From an uncultured Oscillibacter sp. (GTDB lineage: Bacteria > Bacillota > Clostridia > Oscillospirales > Oscillospiraceae): a stretch of DNA of 64,000 bases. Location of the stretch: positions 1 to 64,000 of the forward strand of contig NZ_CANTJS010000009.1 of the NCBI RefSeq assembly GCF_947654275.1, read 5' to 3'. Under the pieces are notes generated by a model. That model made no database searches, had not been told where the DNA came from, and saw only the letters and a list, made by a program, of their open reading frames with translations. This document shows positions 1-7,544 of the stretch, piece after piece (within the stretch, counting starts at the first letter, position 1; each line of letters begins with the position of its first letter). The position numbers and the translations under genes are program-made.

Positions 1-84
1 TCATCCTTCTACTGTTTTCTTCCTTTAATGTCCTACATGTATTGTACTCCTACAACCAGTTTGTGGAAAAGATGGAAGAAGGCA

Positions 85-113
85 TTGACAAACCTGCCGG
101 TTTGTGGTATCAT
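85..113 (+). promoter_or_regulatory. Sigma-A promoter of the first gene
   Basis: TTGACA (85-90), 17-nt spacer, TATCAT (108-113). The spacer holds a short inverted repeat, AAACC-TGCC-GGTTT (90-103), and GTTTGTGG occurs twice (59-66 and 100-107), so a repressor site is possible. It leaves a leader of about 190 nt before the gene at 313. I see no riboswitch or credible small ORF in that leader. Bases 1-84 hold no gene. Confidence 0.65.
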
Positions 114-312
114 CTTCTCACTTTAGGGAAGGAGTGTTGTTTGTTCGCTGAGAGGCCAGGCAAAATCAGGCAAAGGTCAAAAAGCTGAAAAAGTAATTTT
201 GAATATGTGATATGTTTTGGGATGTAGATGACTGTGAATCGCAGGGAGTACTATGTCCTTTTTTGCGTGCTCACAGGTCAAACAAAATTACTTTTGAAAG
301 GCGGACACAATC

Positions 313-693
313 ATGAAAAATCAGAACACTCACAACCCCAATGGCTCCAGGAACACCGAGCGCCCCCAGATTCTCCCCCGTCAGCGCCTGCGGGAGCAGC
401 TGCGGCAGAATGCCAACAGCTGCGCCGAGCGGCTGAGCCGTTCCGTGGGCCGTATGACCTCCTTCGACGCCTTGCCCTGCCCTGAGTACGGGGCCGAGGT
501 GGACCAGGAGCGGGGTATCATTGACGAGCTCCTTTATATTCAGCACTGCCGTTCCGCTCTGGAGCGCTGTCTGGACAGTGGAAGCGCCCGCCTCCACTAC
601 CGGTGGGTGGATGGCCGCGTGACTACCACCAGCTTCCAGCGCATGCGTCAGGGGCGGGTCCGGGTTTTCGGGCTTCAGGCCCCTCGGGCGTGA
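313..693 (+). CDS. Hypothetical protein, 126 aa
   Basis: I do not recognise the family. The product is soluble, basic and arginine-rich, with no signal peptide or membrane segment. The first 20 residues are Asn/Arg/Pro-rich and look disordered; the rest looks mainly helical (QRLREQLRQNA) and ends in an Arg-rich tail. The ATG is 13 nt after a weak AAAGGCGG ribosome-binding site. It is a single-gene unit with its own sigma-A promoter (85-113) and a strong terminator (703-731). The clean transcription unit is the main evidence that it is real. Confidence 0.55.
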   Translation: MKNQNTHNPNGSRNTERPQILPRQRLREQLRQNANSCAERLSRSVGRMTSFDALPCPEYGAEVDQERGIIDELLYIQHCRSALERCLDSGSARLHYRWVDGRVTTTSFQRMRQGRVRVFGLQAPRA

Positions 694-702
694 CGCCGTC
701 AG

Positions 703-731
703 GGCGGAGGGTATTTCCCTCCGCCTTTTTA
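703..731 (+). terminator. Rho-independent terminator
   Basis: Perfect 9-bp stem GGCGGAGGG/CCCTCCGCC (703-711/717-725), 5-nt loop, then a T run. It ends the 313-693 unit. Confidence 0.85.
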
Positions 732-894
732 TATGTCCAAAAGCACGGGCCGGACGGACTGGGAAAACTAGGAAGAAAATCAAAAAACCGGTTTGGCAAT
801 GACAGCGGCGAATCCTCTTGCCATCCTGTGGGAAACCGGATGAAGAACGTCCGCCGCTTTATGAGGCCGGAGGCGGAAGCCGGCACAATTTTGG

Positions 895-923
895 TTGACA
901 AGAGGGGAATCCTCTGATAAAAT
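895..923 (+). promoter_or_regulatory. Sigma-A promoter of the tyrS T-box transcript
   Basis: TTGACA (895-900), exactly 17 nt, TAAAAT (918-923). It is nearly consensus and directly precedes the T-box leader. Transcription should start near 930. Confidence 0.85.
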
Positions 924-929
924 ACCTCA

Positions 930-1205
930 CGTACAGCGATGAAGAGGCCCAGTACCCGCCAGGCCCTCCGCAAAGAGAGCCCCCGTCCGGTGAAAGGGGG
1001 AGGGAGGCAGGCGGCGAATACCCCTCGGAGCCGGCGCCCGAACGGGATTGTTTCCATCCCCAGTAGGCGCGCACCGGGTGCGCCCGTTACCGCGCTGCCG
1101 TGTGCCGGCACGGCCTGAGGCCGCTTTCGTGAGGAGGCGGCGAAGCAGAGGTGGTACCGCGAATGTATTCGCCCTCTGTCCCTTGGGACAGGGGGCTTTT
1201 TCTGT
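930..1205 (+). promoter_or_regulatory. T-box riboswitch, tyrosine specific
   Basis: The conserved T-box AGGTGGTACCGCG lies at 1149-1161. An intrinsic terminator follows: stem 1171-1181/1186-1196, then TTTTT. Stem I is visible: AGTA (951-954) on the 5' side of the specifier loop and GAA-TAC (1016-1021) on the 3' side. The specifier codon is therefore UAC (Tyr, 1019-1021), which agrees with the downstream gene. The antiterminator bulge UGGU would pair with an ACCA tRNA end. Known mechanism: uncharged tRNA-Tyr binds and prevents termination, raising tyrS expression under tyrosine starvation. Confidence 0.93.
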
Positions 1206-1235
1206 CCGGAAACGTATTTGGAAGGAGCAATTAAC

Positions 1236-2462
1236 ATGCAGATTTACGAAGAGCTGAGGGCCCGGGGCCTGATTGCCCAGGTCACGGACGAGGAGGAAAT
1301 CCGGGAGCTGGTGAACAACGGGAAGGCTGTATTCTATATCGGCTTTGATCCCACGGCGGACAGCCTCCATGTGGGACATTTCATGGCGCTGTGCCTGATG
1401 AAGCGGCTGCAAATGGCCGGAAACCGGCCCATCGCCCTGATTGGCGGCGGCACCGGCATGGTGGGAGACCCCTCCGGCCGGTCCGACATGCGGCAGATGA
1501 TGACCACGGAGACCATCGCTCACAATTGTGCCTGCTTCAAAAAACAGATGGAGCGGTTCATTGAGTTTGGAGACGACAAGGCCATTATGGTCAACAACGC
1601 CGACTGGCTGATGAAGCTGAACTATGTGGAGCTGCTGCGGGAGGTGGGGGCCTGCTTCTCCGTGAATAACATGCTCCGGGCGGAGTGCTATAAACAGCGG
1701 ATGGAAAAAGGCCTCAGCTTCCTGGAATTCAACTATATGATTATGCAGTCCTACGACTTCTATCATATGTTCCAGACCCTGGGCTGCAACATGCAGTTCG
1801 GCGGCGACGACCAGTGGAGCAATATGCTGGGGGGCACGGAGCTGATTCGTCGGAAGCTGGGGAAGGACGCCTATGCCATGACCATCACCCTGCTCCTGAA
1901 CTCCGAGGGCAAGAAGATGGGCAAGACTGCCAGCGGCGCGGTGTGGCTGGACCCCGCCAAGACCAGCCCCTTCGACTTCTACCAGTACTGGCGGAACGTG
2001 GGAGACGCCGATGTGCTCAAGTGCATCCGGATGCTGACCTTCCTGCCTCTGGAGGAGATCGACGCCATGGACAAGTGGGAGGGCAGCCAGCTGAACCGGG
2101 CCAAGGAAATCCTGGCCTTTGAGCTGACCAAGCTGGTCCACGGCACAGAGGAGGCGGAAAAGGCCCAGGAGACTGCCCGGGGTCTCTTTGCCGGCGCGGG
2201 CTCCACCGCCAACATGCCTTCTACCGAGCTGCCCGCCGCCAGGTTTGAGGGCGGGAAAATCGGGGCGATTGCCCTGCTGACGGCCTGCGGCCTGTGCTCC
2301 TCCAACAGCGAGGCACGGCGGCTGATCCAGCAGGGGGGCCTGACGGTGAACGAGAAGAAGATCACCGACCTGGAAGCCGCCTTTGACCAGGCGGATTTCC
2401 GGGGTGAGGGCGTTGTGATTAAAAAGGGCAAAAAAGTGTTCCACCGGGCCTATACCAAATAA
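1236..2462 (+). CDS. tyrS: Tyrosyl-tRNA synthetase
   Basis: Class I aminoacyl-tRNA synthetase that charges tRNA-Tyr in the cytoplasm. The product is 408 aa, typical for bacterial TyrRS. The HIGH-type motif is HVGH (residues 45-48) and the KMSKS-type loop is KMGKT (227-231), the usual TyrRS variant. The C-terminal ~70 residues form an S4-like RNA-binding domain (EARRLIQQGGLTVN). The ATG at 1236 is preferred over the in-frame ATG at 1218, because the GGAAGGAG ribosome-binding site lies between them. It is a single-gene unit controlled by the tyrosine T-box. Confidence 0.97.
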   Translation: MQIYEELRARGLIAQVTDEEEIRELVNNGKAVFYIGFDPTADSLHVGHFMALCLMKRLQMAGNRPIALIGGGTGMVGDPSGRSDMRQMMTTETIAHNCACFKKQMERFIEFGDDKAIMVNNADWLMKLNYVELLREVGACFSVNNMLRAECYKQRMEKGLSFLEFNYMIMQSYDFYHMFQTLGCNMQFGGDDQWSNMLGGTELIRRKLGKDAYAMTITLLLNSEGKKMGKTASGAVWLDPAKTSPFDFYQYWRNVGDADVLKCIRMLTFLPLEEIDAMDKWEGSQLNRAKEILAFELTKLVHGTEEAEKAQETARGLFAGAGSTANMPSTELPAARFEGGKIGAIALLTACGLCSSNSEARRLIQQGGLTVNEKKITDLEAAFDQADFRGEGVVIKKGKKVFHRAYTK

Positions 2463-2464
2463 GA

Positions 2465-2512
2465 GAAGGAAGAGGGCGGAAGCTGTAATGTTTCCGCCCT
2501 CTTCCTTCTTTC
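2465..2512 (+). terminator. tyrS terminator
   Basis: A 17-bp perfect stem (2465-2481/2492-2508) with a 10-nt loop, followed by a T-rich tail. It starts 3 nt after the tyrS stop. Confidence 0.88.
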
Positions 2513-2640
2513 ATCGATATAATTGAACAAAAGGAAATTTTTGTGCAATTATGGACCTTCAAAAATATTTTTACTCTATGAGATATTTTTGGATTTCTCC
2601 GGGTATTCCCTGTGAAAGGCCTTTCGAAGGAGAACTGCAT

Positions 2641-3111
2641 ATGCTGACAGAACAACAATTCACAGACGCCGCGGAGCGATATCTGGACATGGTCTACCGC
2701 ATTGCGCTGAACTGGTTCAGGAGCCCCGCCGACGCGGAGGACGCGGCCCAGAACGCCATGCTCCGTCTCTGGCAGACAGACACGGAGTTCCGGCGGGAGG
2801 AGCATCTGCGCTACTGGCTGGTGCGGACGACTCTGAACGAGTGCAAACGGATATCCGGCCACCCCTGGCGGAAACGGATGGTATCTCTGGAGAACTGTCC
2901 GGAGCCGGTATTCTCGGACCCGGCCAGGCAGACCCTGTTTCAGGAGGTTATGGAGCTGCCCATGAAGTACCGCCTGCCGCTGTACCTCTATTATTACGAG
3001 GGTTACTCAGTGGACGAGGTGGGGGAGATGCTGCGCCTCAAGGCGTCTACGGTCCAGACCCGGCTGGCCAGGGGCCGGGCGAAGCTGAGAACACAATTGG
3101 AGGAGGTGTGA
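2641..3111 (+). CDS. ECF-type RNA polymerase sigma factor
   Basis: 156-aa sigma-70 family protein. The N-terminal region 2 helix pattern is RYLDMVYRIALNWF...AEDAAQNAMLRLW (about 15-55). The C-terminal region 4 helix-turn-helix is LPLYLYYYEGYSVDEVGEML (about 108-127), followed by KASTVQTRLARGRAKLR. The ATG at 2641 follows CGAAGGAGA; an upstream in-frame ATG (2551) lies in AT-rich leader and is rejected. A 12-bp palindrome, GAAAGGCCTTTC (2614-2625), abuts the ribosome-binding site. The next gene, 3 nt downstream, encodes the likely membrane partner. Regulon unknown. Confidence 0.88.
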   Translation: MLTEQQFTDAAERYLDMVYRIALNWFRSPADAEDAAQNAMLRLWQTDTEFRREEHLRYWLVRTTLNECKRISGHPWRKRMVSLENCPEPVFSDPARQTLFQEVMELPMKYRLPLYLYYYEGYSVDEVGEMLRLKASTVQTRLARGRAKLRTQLEEV

Positions 3112-3114
3112 GCC

Positions 3115-4206
3115 GTGTTGTATCGAGAGATGTTTGACGAGGTTCATGCCCCCCAGGGATTGAAAGAGGAGGTTTTGAACATGACAAAACAGGATACGGC
3201 CCGCGTGGCCCGGAAGATTTCCACCGCCTTTGTGATCGCGGCAGTGCTGGCGGTGGTGCTGGCCGGAACGGCGCTGGCGGCGGTGGCAGGCGTGCCCCAG
3301 ACCTTGCAGGAGTGGTTTAATCAGCAGTGGACAGAGTCCGGAGGCGAAGGGACGATGCCCAAGGAAGAGGCGGAGGTGATTGAGGGCCTGATCCAGCCGG
3401 TGGGGGTCACCCGCGTCAACAAGGGGATCAGCGTTACCCTGGATTCCGTCACCGCTGGAAAGAACAATATCTGGATGATTCTCAAGGTCAAGGGGGAGCC
3501 GCTGACCGGCGAATGGGAATTCGGGAGAATGAGCTTTGGTGGAAAGCTGATCGAGGAAGCCGAGGCAAAATCGCCGAATCAGGCCACCGTCAGCCAGCAC
3601 AGCATGGATCTGCTGGGCACCATGGAGGACGGGACGGAGGTCTACCTGTTCAAGTACAGCGGCGGACCGGCGGGCGTCAATTACCTGGAGGGCGGCGAAC
3701 TGGAGCTGCGGCTGCAGGATTTCTACCTGGAGGCCTCCATCGACGCCGCCGTGCCGGCGGGCATCCATGAGGACCCGATTCAGGTGTTCCCCGATGTGGA
3801 GGCGAGATGGGTTCTGCCCTTTACCCTGGAGTCCATGAAGGAGATGCCGGCCCTGACGGCGAAAAGCGCCAGCCTGAAGGGGACGGATACGGTATGGAAA
3901 GAGGGGAAGGAGGAACCGGAAAAAATCAGCAAGACCTTCACAGTCCAGAACATCCAGGTGACCTCCATTGGCTACAGCTATACAATTCCAAAGGAAGCCG
4001 CAGACTTCTGGTTTGACAATGTAAGCCTCCGGCTGAAAGGGGATGTGACAATCCAGGGAACGGAGGCCGCCCATGTGACAGTCCAGGGAGCGGAGGACGC
4101 CGCGCTAAAGCGGCAGGGCACCTGGGACCTGCCGGTAGATCTGTCCAAGGTGGAGGCCATCTGCTTCGGTGACGTGGCGATTCCGCTGAAACAGCCGGGA
4201 AAGTAA
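3115..4206 (+). CDS. DUF4179-type membrane protein, probable anti-sigma partner
   Basis: 363 aa from a GTG start (a TTG lies one codon later). The order is a short cytoplasmic N-terminus of about 35 residues, one transmembrane helix (about 38-58, STAFVIAAVLAVVLAGTALA), then a long extracytoplasmic domain with beta-rich repeats. This layout and the immediate ECF neighbour match DUF4179 proteins paired with sigma factors. By analogy it would hold the sigma factor until an envelope signal arrives. The sensing role is inference; no classical zinc anti-sigma motif (HxxxCxxC) is visible. Confidence 0.7.
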   Translation: MLYREMFDEVHAPQGLKEEVLNMTKQDTARVARKISTAFVIAAVLAVVLAGTALAAVAGVPQTLQEWFNQQWTESGGEGTMPKEEAEVIEGLIQPVGVTRVNKGISVTLDSVTAGKNNIWMILKVKGEPLTGEWEFGRMSFGGKLIEEAEAKSPNQATVSQHSMDLLGTMEDGTEVYLFKYSGGPAGVNYLEGGELELRLQDFYLEASIDAAVPAGIHEDPIQVFPDVEARWVLPFTLESMKEMPALTAKSASLKGTDTVWKEGKEEPEKISKTFTVQNIQVTSIGYSYTIPKEAADFWFDNVSLRLKGDVTIQGTEAAHVTVQGAEDAALKRQGTWDLPVDLSKVEAICFGDVAIPLKQPGK

Positions 4207-4261
4207 TGCGCAAAAAAAGTGATGCGTAAAGAAAGTGATGCGCATACGCATAAAAAAGTGA
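4207..4261. repeat. Short 16-bp tandem repeat
   Basis: Units TGCGCAAAAAAAGTGA (4207-4222), TGCGTAAAGAAAGTGA (4223-4238) and ACGCATAAAAAAGTGA (4246-4261), with a 7-nt interruption. It begins directly after the stop codon of the DUF4179 gene. Confidence 0.7.
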
Positions 4262-4271
4262 AGTGTTTAAA

Positions 4272-4308
4272 AAGAAGCGCCTGCCAACAGGGCAGGCGCT
4301 TCTTTTTG
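4272..4308. terminator. Bidirectional terminator between convergent genes
   Basis: 14-bp perfect stem AAGAAGCGCCTGCC/GGCAGGCGCTTCTT (4272-4285/4291-4304). A T run follows on the plus strand, and a run of A precedes it, so it works for both converging units. Confidence 0.88.
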
Positions 4309-4731
4309 TCACATTTCCCTCTGAAACCGGCGGAGCAGAATCGCCTCCAGAACGCCTTTCGCCGCAAACAGGACCCCCGCCGCCGCCGTCACTCCCAACG
4401 GCGCGTCCAGTCCGACGGACAGCCAGAACCACCCCAGCAAAGACCATTGCAGCAGGTCGCCGGACAGGACCTTGGAGCGGTTCCGGAGGGCAGTGTTCCG
4501 CTCGTCCCCGCTCTCGATCTGATTCCGCCGGGCCTCGGAGGGACTGGCCTCCTCGGACCAGAGGGCCAGCAGCCGGGGCACGCCAACGCAGGAGAGGGTG
4601 GTGGCCATGCCGAACAGGGCGGCGTTCACCCGGTAGGGGAGGCCGGAGTTTCTTAGTAGAAACGCTGCACCCACAAGGCAGAGACTGGCCACCAGCAGGA
4701 AGGTATACAATTTTTTTCGCAGACATGACAT
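4309..4731 (-). CDS. Integral membrane protein, paralog of the 4753-5172 gene
   Basis: 140 aa with about four hydrophobic segments (about 7-26, 35-55, 92-110, 113-130) and a central charged loop containing GDERNTALRNRSK. It shares the whole layout with the next gene upstream, including that loop and the ending RFQREM/RYQREM, so the two are tandem duplicates. I do not know the family function. It is last in an operon with the XRE regulator at 5169-5372. The start follows an AAGGAGG ribosome-binding site. Confidence 0.72.
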   Translation of the reverse strand: MSCLRKKLYTFLLVASLCLVGAAFLLRNSGLPYRVNAALFGMATTLSCVGVPRLLALWSEEASPSEARRNQIESGDERNTALRNRSKVLSGDLLQWSLLGWFWLSVGLDAPLGVTAAAGVLFAAKGVLEAILLRRFQREM

Positions 4732-4752
4732 ATCCTCCTTAAAGGTAAAGGC

Positions 4753-5172
4753 CTACATTTCCCGTTGATACCTGAGCAGCAAACACAACTCCAGAATACT
4801 CTTCGCCACAAAAGCAGCGGTTGTCAGCAGCGGAACCCACAACGGCGCATCCAGACCGATTGCCAGCCAGCCCGCCGCCATAACGGTCCATTGCAGGATG
4901 TCCCCGGCCAGAGCTTTGGCACGGCTCCGCAATGCGATGTTTCGTTCGTCATTTCGTGAAATTTCGTTTTGCCGGGCCAGGGCCGGGTTTTTGTACTCCT
5001 GCCGGAACAGCAGAAGCTGAGAAATACTCAGGCCGATCAAGCAGCTTCCAACGCCTGTCAACATCCCGCCAGCGCTGTCTGAGAGGCCGTAGTCCCTTAA
5101 AGCCAGCGCTGCTGCCACAAGGCACAGACCCACAACCAGCAGCACGATGTACAGCTTTTGTTTCCGCTTCAT
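4753..5172 (-). CDS. Integral membrane protein, paralog of the 4309-4731 gene
   Basis: 139 aa with four predicted membrane segments. A hydrophilic loop NDERNIALRSRAKALAGD corresponds to GDERNTALRNRSKVLSGD in the paralog, and it ends LLRYQREM. Its ATG overlaps the stop of the XRE gene (ATGA, 5169-5172), so the two are translationally coupled. This arrangement, a small XRE repressor followed by multispanning proteins with a DERN loop, recurs in Firmicutes. The transported or sensed molecule is unknown. Confidence 0.72.
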   Translation of the reverse strand: MKRKQKLYIVLLVVGLCLVAAALALRDYGLSDSAGGMLTGVGSCLIGLSISQLLLFRQEYKNPALARQNEISRNDERNIALRSRAKALAGDILQWTVMAAGWLAIGLDAPLWVPLLTTAAFVAKSILELCLLLRYQREM

Positions 5173-5372
5173 GTTATGTCCTCCTCGTAAATAAAAATTT
5201 CCTCAATGGTCAGCCCAAAATACCGGGCAATTTTAAAGGCCAACAGAATGGACGGGTTATACCGCCCGTTTTCCAGGGAGCCAATGGTCTGCCGGGAGAC
5301 CTCCAGGGCGTCGGCCAGCTCCTCCTGCCGGAGGCCCCTGGCCTTCCGCAGCTCCTCCAGACGGTTTTTCAT
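5169..5372 (-). CDS. Small XRE-family transcriptional regulator
   Basis: 67 aa, one helix-turn-helix domain: EELRKARGLRQEELADALEV followed by SRQTIGSLENGRYNPS, the stand-alone XRE pattern. The ATG at 5372 has an AGAGGTG ribosome-binding site; longer in-frame versions have none. It is the first gene of a three-gene operon with two membrane proteins, from a near-consensus promoter embedded in inverted repeats (5393-5460). Autorepression is inferred from that layout. Confidence 0.9.
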   Translation of the reverse strand: MKNRLEELRKARGLRQEELADALEVSRQTIGSLENGRYNPSILLAFKIARYFGLTIEEIFIYEEDIT

Positions 5373-5392
5373 GGCAGCACCTCTTTTTTTGA

Positions 5393-5460
5393 TATGGAAA
5401 GTTTGCTTTCCGTTTTCATCATACATCTCTGCAGCCAAAATGTCAAGCACACTTTCCATA
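5393..5460 (-). promoter_or_regulatory. Promoter and candidate operators of the XRE operon
   Basis: On the minus strand TTGACA (5446-5441), 17 nt, TATGAT (5423-5418). Perfect 10-bp arms TATGGAAAGT (5393-5402) and ACTTTCCATA (5451-5460) bracket the promoter. A nested GGAAAG-TTTG-CTTTCC hairpin lies at 5396-5411. The shared GGAAAG half-site suggests operator binding by the XRE protein (inference). Confidence 0.78.
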
Positions 5461-5479
5461 AAATTTTCGCCGGGGAAGG

Positions 5480-5509
5480 GGCATAGAGTGGGACGGGCCC
5501 TCATAGAGT
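5480..5509 (+). promoter_or_regulatory. Sigma-E-type promoter of the spoIIIA operon
   Basis: GGCATAGA (5480-5487), 14 nt, CATAGAGT (5502-5509), compared with the sigma-E consensus GKCATATT-N13/14-CATACAMT. CATAGAGTGG occurs twice at a 20-nt pitch (5482 and 5502), so the -35 is itself a copy of the -10 box. The start codon is 24 nt downstream. Confidence 0.6.
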
Positions 5510-5532
5510 GGAGTAACCAAAGAAAGGGGGCC

Positions 5533-6453
5533 ATGCCCTTGCGAAAAGATGTAAATATCGTGCGCTATGAAGAAGCCGCCGCCATCCTGCCCAGCCGTCT
5601 CCGGAAGCTGGCCCTGACCCTGACCGATGAGGAGAAGGCCGTGGCGGAGGAGCTGCGTCTGCGGGCCGGCCGGCCTTTGACCGTGCTGCTTCCCGCCGGT
5701 GAGGTCTCACTGGAGGTCCGGGTGGAGCCGGAGGAGCTGGAGACCCTTTGCGACATTGCCACTGAGTTTTCCCGTTACGCGGCGGCGGAGACTCTGCGGG
5801 AGGGTTACCTGCCGGTCCGGGGCGGCTTCCGGGTGGGCCTGTGCGGCACGGCGGTGATGAAGGAGGGGAGATGCGGCAATCTGAAAAATCTCTCCTCGGC
5901 TTCCATCCGCATTGCCAGAGAGAGGAAGGGCGTGGGGGACAAGCTGGCCCCGGCCCTGTTCCGGGACGGCGTGTTTCAAAATACCCTGATTCTCTCGCCG
6001 CCGGGAGGGGGCAAAACCACCCTCCTGCGGGACCTGATTCGGAACCTGTCCCAGGGGGCCGGGGACCAGGGGCCCCGGCGGGTGTCCCTCATCGACGAGC
6101 GGGGAGAGGTGGCGGTGATGCACCGGGGGGAGCCGCAGATGGACGTGGGTCCCTATACCGACGTGCTGGACGCCTGTCCCAAGGCCCTGGGCATCCCCAT
6201 AGTCCTCAGGGCCATGAATCCCCAGATCATCGCCGTGGACGAGATTACCGTCCGGGAGGACCTGACCGCCATGAGCATGGCGGCGGGCTGCGGCGTGGGC
6301 CTGCTGGCCACCATTCACGCCGCCGGTACGGCGGAGCTGGTGCAAAAGCCCCTTTACCGCCAGCTGCTGGAATACGGCGTGTTCCGTCTGGCGGTGCGCA
6401 TCGTCCACAGCGAGGGGAGACGGGCCTATGAGCTGGAGGAACTGCCGTGCTGA
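5533..6453 (+). CDS. spoIIIAA: Stage III sporulation protein AA (ATPase)
   Basis: 306 aa, the ATPase of the SpoIIIA-SpoIIQ channel that joins mother cell and forespore. Walker A is PPGGGKTT (156-163), Walker B is IIAVDEI, and the general fold is that of a secretion-type ATPase. The ATG at 5533 follows GAAAGGGGG; longer in-frame versions run back through the promoter. It is the first gene of an eight-gene operon with overlapping or nearly abutting reading frames, transcribed from a sigma-E-like promoter. Length is typical for the family. Confidence 0.95.
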   Translation: MPLRKDVNIVRYEEAAAILPSRLRKLALTLTDEEKAVAEELRLRAGRPLTVLLPAGEVSLEVRVEPEELETLCDIATEFSRYAAAETLREGYLPVRGGFRVGLCGTAVMKEGRCGNLKNLSSASIRIARERKGVGDKLAPALFRDGVFQNTLILSPPGGGKTTLLRDLIRNLSQGAGDQGPRRVSLIDERGEVAVMHRGEPQMDVGPYTDVLDACPKALGIPIVLRAMNPQIIAVDEITVREDLTAMSMAAGCGVGLLATIHAAGTAELVQKPLYRQLLEYGVFRLAVRIVHSEGRRAYELEELPC

Positions 6454-6947
6454 CAAAGCTGCTGGGGGGCCTCTTCGTTTTGCTGGGCGGCGGTCTGGGC
6501 CGCTGGGCCCAGATGGCGGAGCGGCGGCGGAGAAGGGACACGCTTTCCGATTTCATCACCGCCCTCCGGCGGATGGGGGAGTCGGTGCGGATGACCAGAA
6601 CGCCGCTGCCGGTTCTGCTGGAGCGCCTTTCGGCGGACTGCGGGCGGGACGCCGCCGTGTTCCTCCGGGGGGCGGCGGAGGCCGCCCGGCAGGGGGAGGA
6701 CCTGCCTGCCCGGTGGCGGCGGCTGACAGAGGCGCTGCCGCTTGCCGGGGGGGACCGGGCGGCGCTGGCGGGACTGGGGCGCGACCTGCAAGGCGACGAG
6801 GAGAAGGTCTGTAAGGCGATTGCACTTGTCACGATTCGTCTGGAGCAAAGCGCCTCGGAGGCGGAGGGAACCCGCCGGGCGGAGGAACAGCGGGTGTCCG
6901 CCCTGTGGTTTTCCGCCGCGGCGCTGCTGGTGATTTTACTGATTTGA
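6447..6947 (+). CDS. spoIIIAB: Stage III sporulation protein AB
   Basis: 166 aa with a GTG start overlapping the end of spoIIIAA by 7 nt. An N-terminal hydrophobic segment (about 3-20), a cytoplasmic helical core and a C-terminal membrane segment (about 149-166) match the type II secretion GspF-like topology of SpoIIIAB. It is thought to be the membrane platform of the channel. Assignment rests on position, length and topology; sequence identity looks modest, as is usual in this family. Confidence 0.92.
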   Translation: MLTKLLGGLFVLLGGGLGRWAQMAERRRRRDTLSDFITALRRMGESVRMTRTPLPVLLERLSADCGRDAAVFLRGAAEAARQGEDLPARWRRLTEALPLAGGDRAALAGLGRDLQGDEEKVCKAIALVTIRLEQSASEAEGTRRAEEQRVSALWFSAAALLVILLI

Positions 6948-6957
6948 GGACGACGGT

Positions 6958-7152
6958 ATGGATGTAGATTTGATTTTCAAGATTGCCGCCATCGGAATTC
7001 TGGTGGCGGTGCTGAACCAGCTGCTGGTCCGCTCCGGCCGGGAGGAGCAGGCCATGATGACCACTCTGGCGGGGCTGGTGGTGGTGCTGATGATGATGGT
7101 CCGGGAAATCAGCGCCCTTTTTGACCTCATCAAGACGCTGTTCAACTTCTAG
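6958..7152 (+). CDS. spoIIIAC: Stage III sporulation protein AC
   Basis: 64 aa, two transmembrane helices (about 5-22 and 33-52), the canonical SpoIIIAC size. DVDLIFKIAAIGILVAVLNQ is characteristic of the family. Ten nt after spoIIIAB and 2 nt before spoIIIAD. Component of the mother cell-forespore channel. Confidence 0.94.
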   Translation: MDVDLIFKIAAIGILVAVLNQLLVRSGREEQAMMTTLAGLVVVLMMMVREISALFDLIKTLFNF

Positions 7153-7154
7153 CA

Positions 7155-7544
7155 ATGGAACAGGTGATTCAGGCGGCGGTCCTCTGTGTGGTGGCGGCGC
7201 TGCTGGCGCTGGTGCTGAAGAAGGGGACCCCGGAAGCGGCGCTGCTGCTGACGCTGGGGGCTACCACGGTGGTTCTGCTGTCTCTGTCCAGGGACCTGAA
7301 GGCTCTGCTGGGCTTTCTGGAGGAGCTGGTGGAGGAGAGCGGACTGTCCGGCGCGCTGTTTGTGCCCCTTTACAAAACGGTGGGCATTGCCCTGGTGGTG
7401 AAGGTAGGGGGGAACCTCTGCCGGGACGCCGGGGAATCCGCCCTGGCCTCGGCAGTGGAGACGGCGGGGGCGGTGTGCGCTCTGCTGGCGGCCCTGCCGC
7501 TGCTGCGGGCAGTGCTGACCCTTTTACTGGAGCTGATGCAATGA
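7155..7544 (+). CDS. spoIIIAD: Stage III sporulation protein AD
   Basis: 129 aa, four hydrophobic segments and typical SpoIIIAD length. It begins MEQVIQAAVLCVVAALLALV. Its final codons overlap the spoIIIAE start (ATGA, 7541-7544). Integral membrane part of the SpoIIIA channel, same fold family as SpoIIIAC. Confidence 0.94.
   Translation: MEQVIQAAVLCVVAALLALVLKKGTPEAALLLTLGATTVVLLSLSRDLKALLGFLEELVEESGLSGALFVPLYKTVGIALVVKVGGNLCRDAGESALASAVETAGAVCALLAALPLLRAVLTLLLELMQ

Noticed and set aside
139-186. Possible 15-aa leader peptide (TTG start) before the first gene
   Set aside because: Non-standard start, no codon pattern, no attenuator after it.
927-2444. 505-codon open frame antisense to tyrS
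   Set aside because: No ribosome-binding site, no recognisable domain, and it runs through the T-box and the well-matched tyrS gene. GC-rich codon bias creates such mirror frames.
7121-7540. Longer spoIIIAE starting within spoIIIAD
   Set aside because: The extension is Gly/Ala-rich shadow of spoIIIAD; the ATGA overlap at 7541 gives a normal signal peptide.
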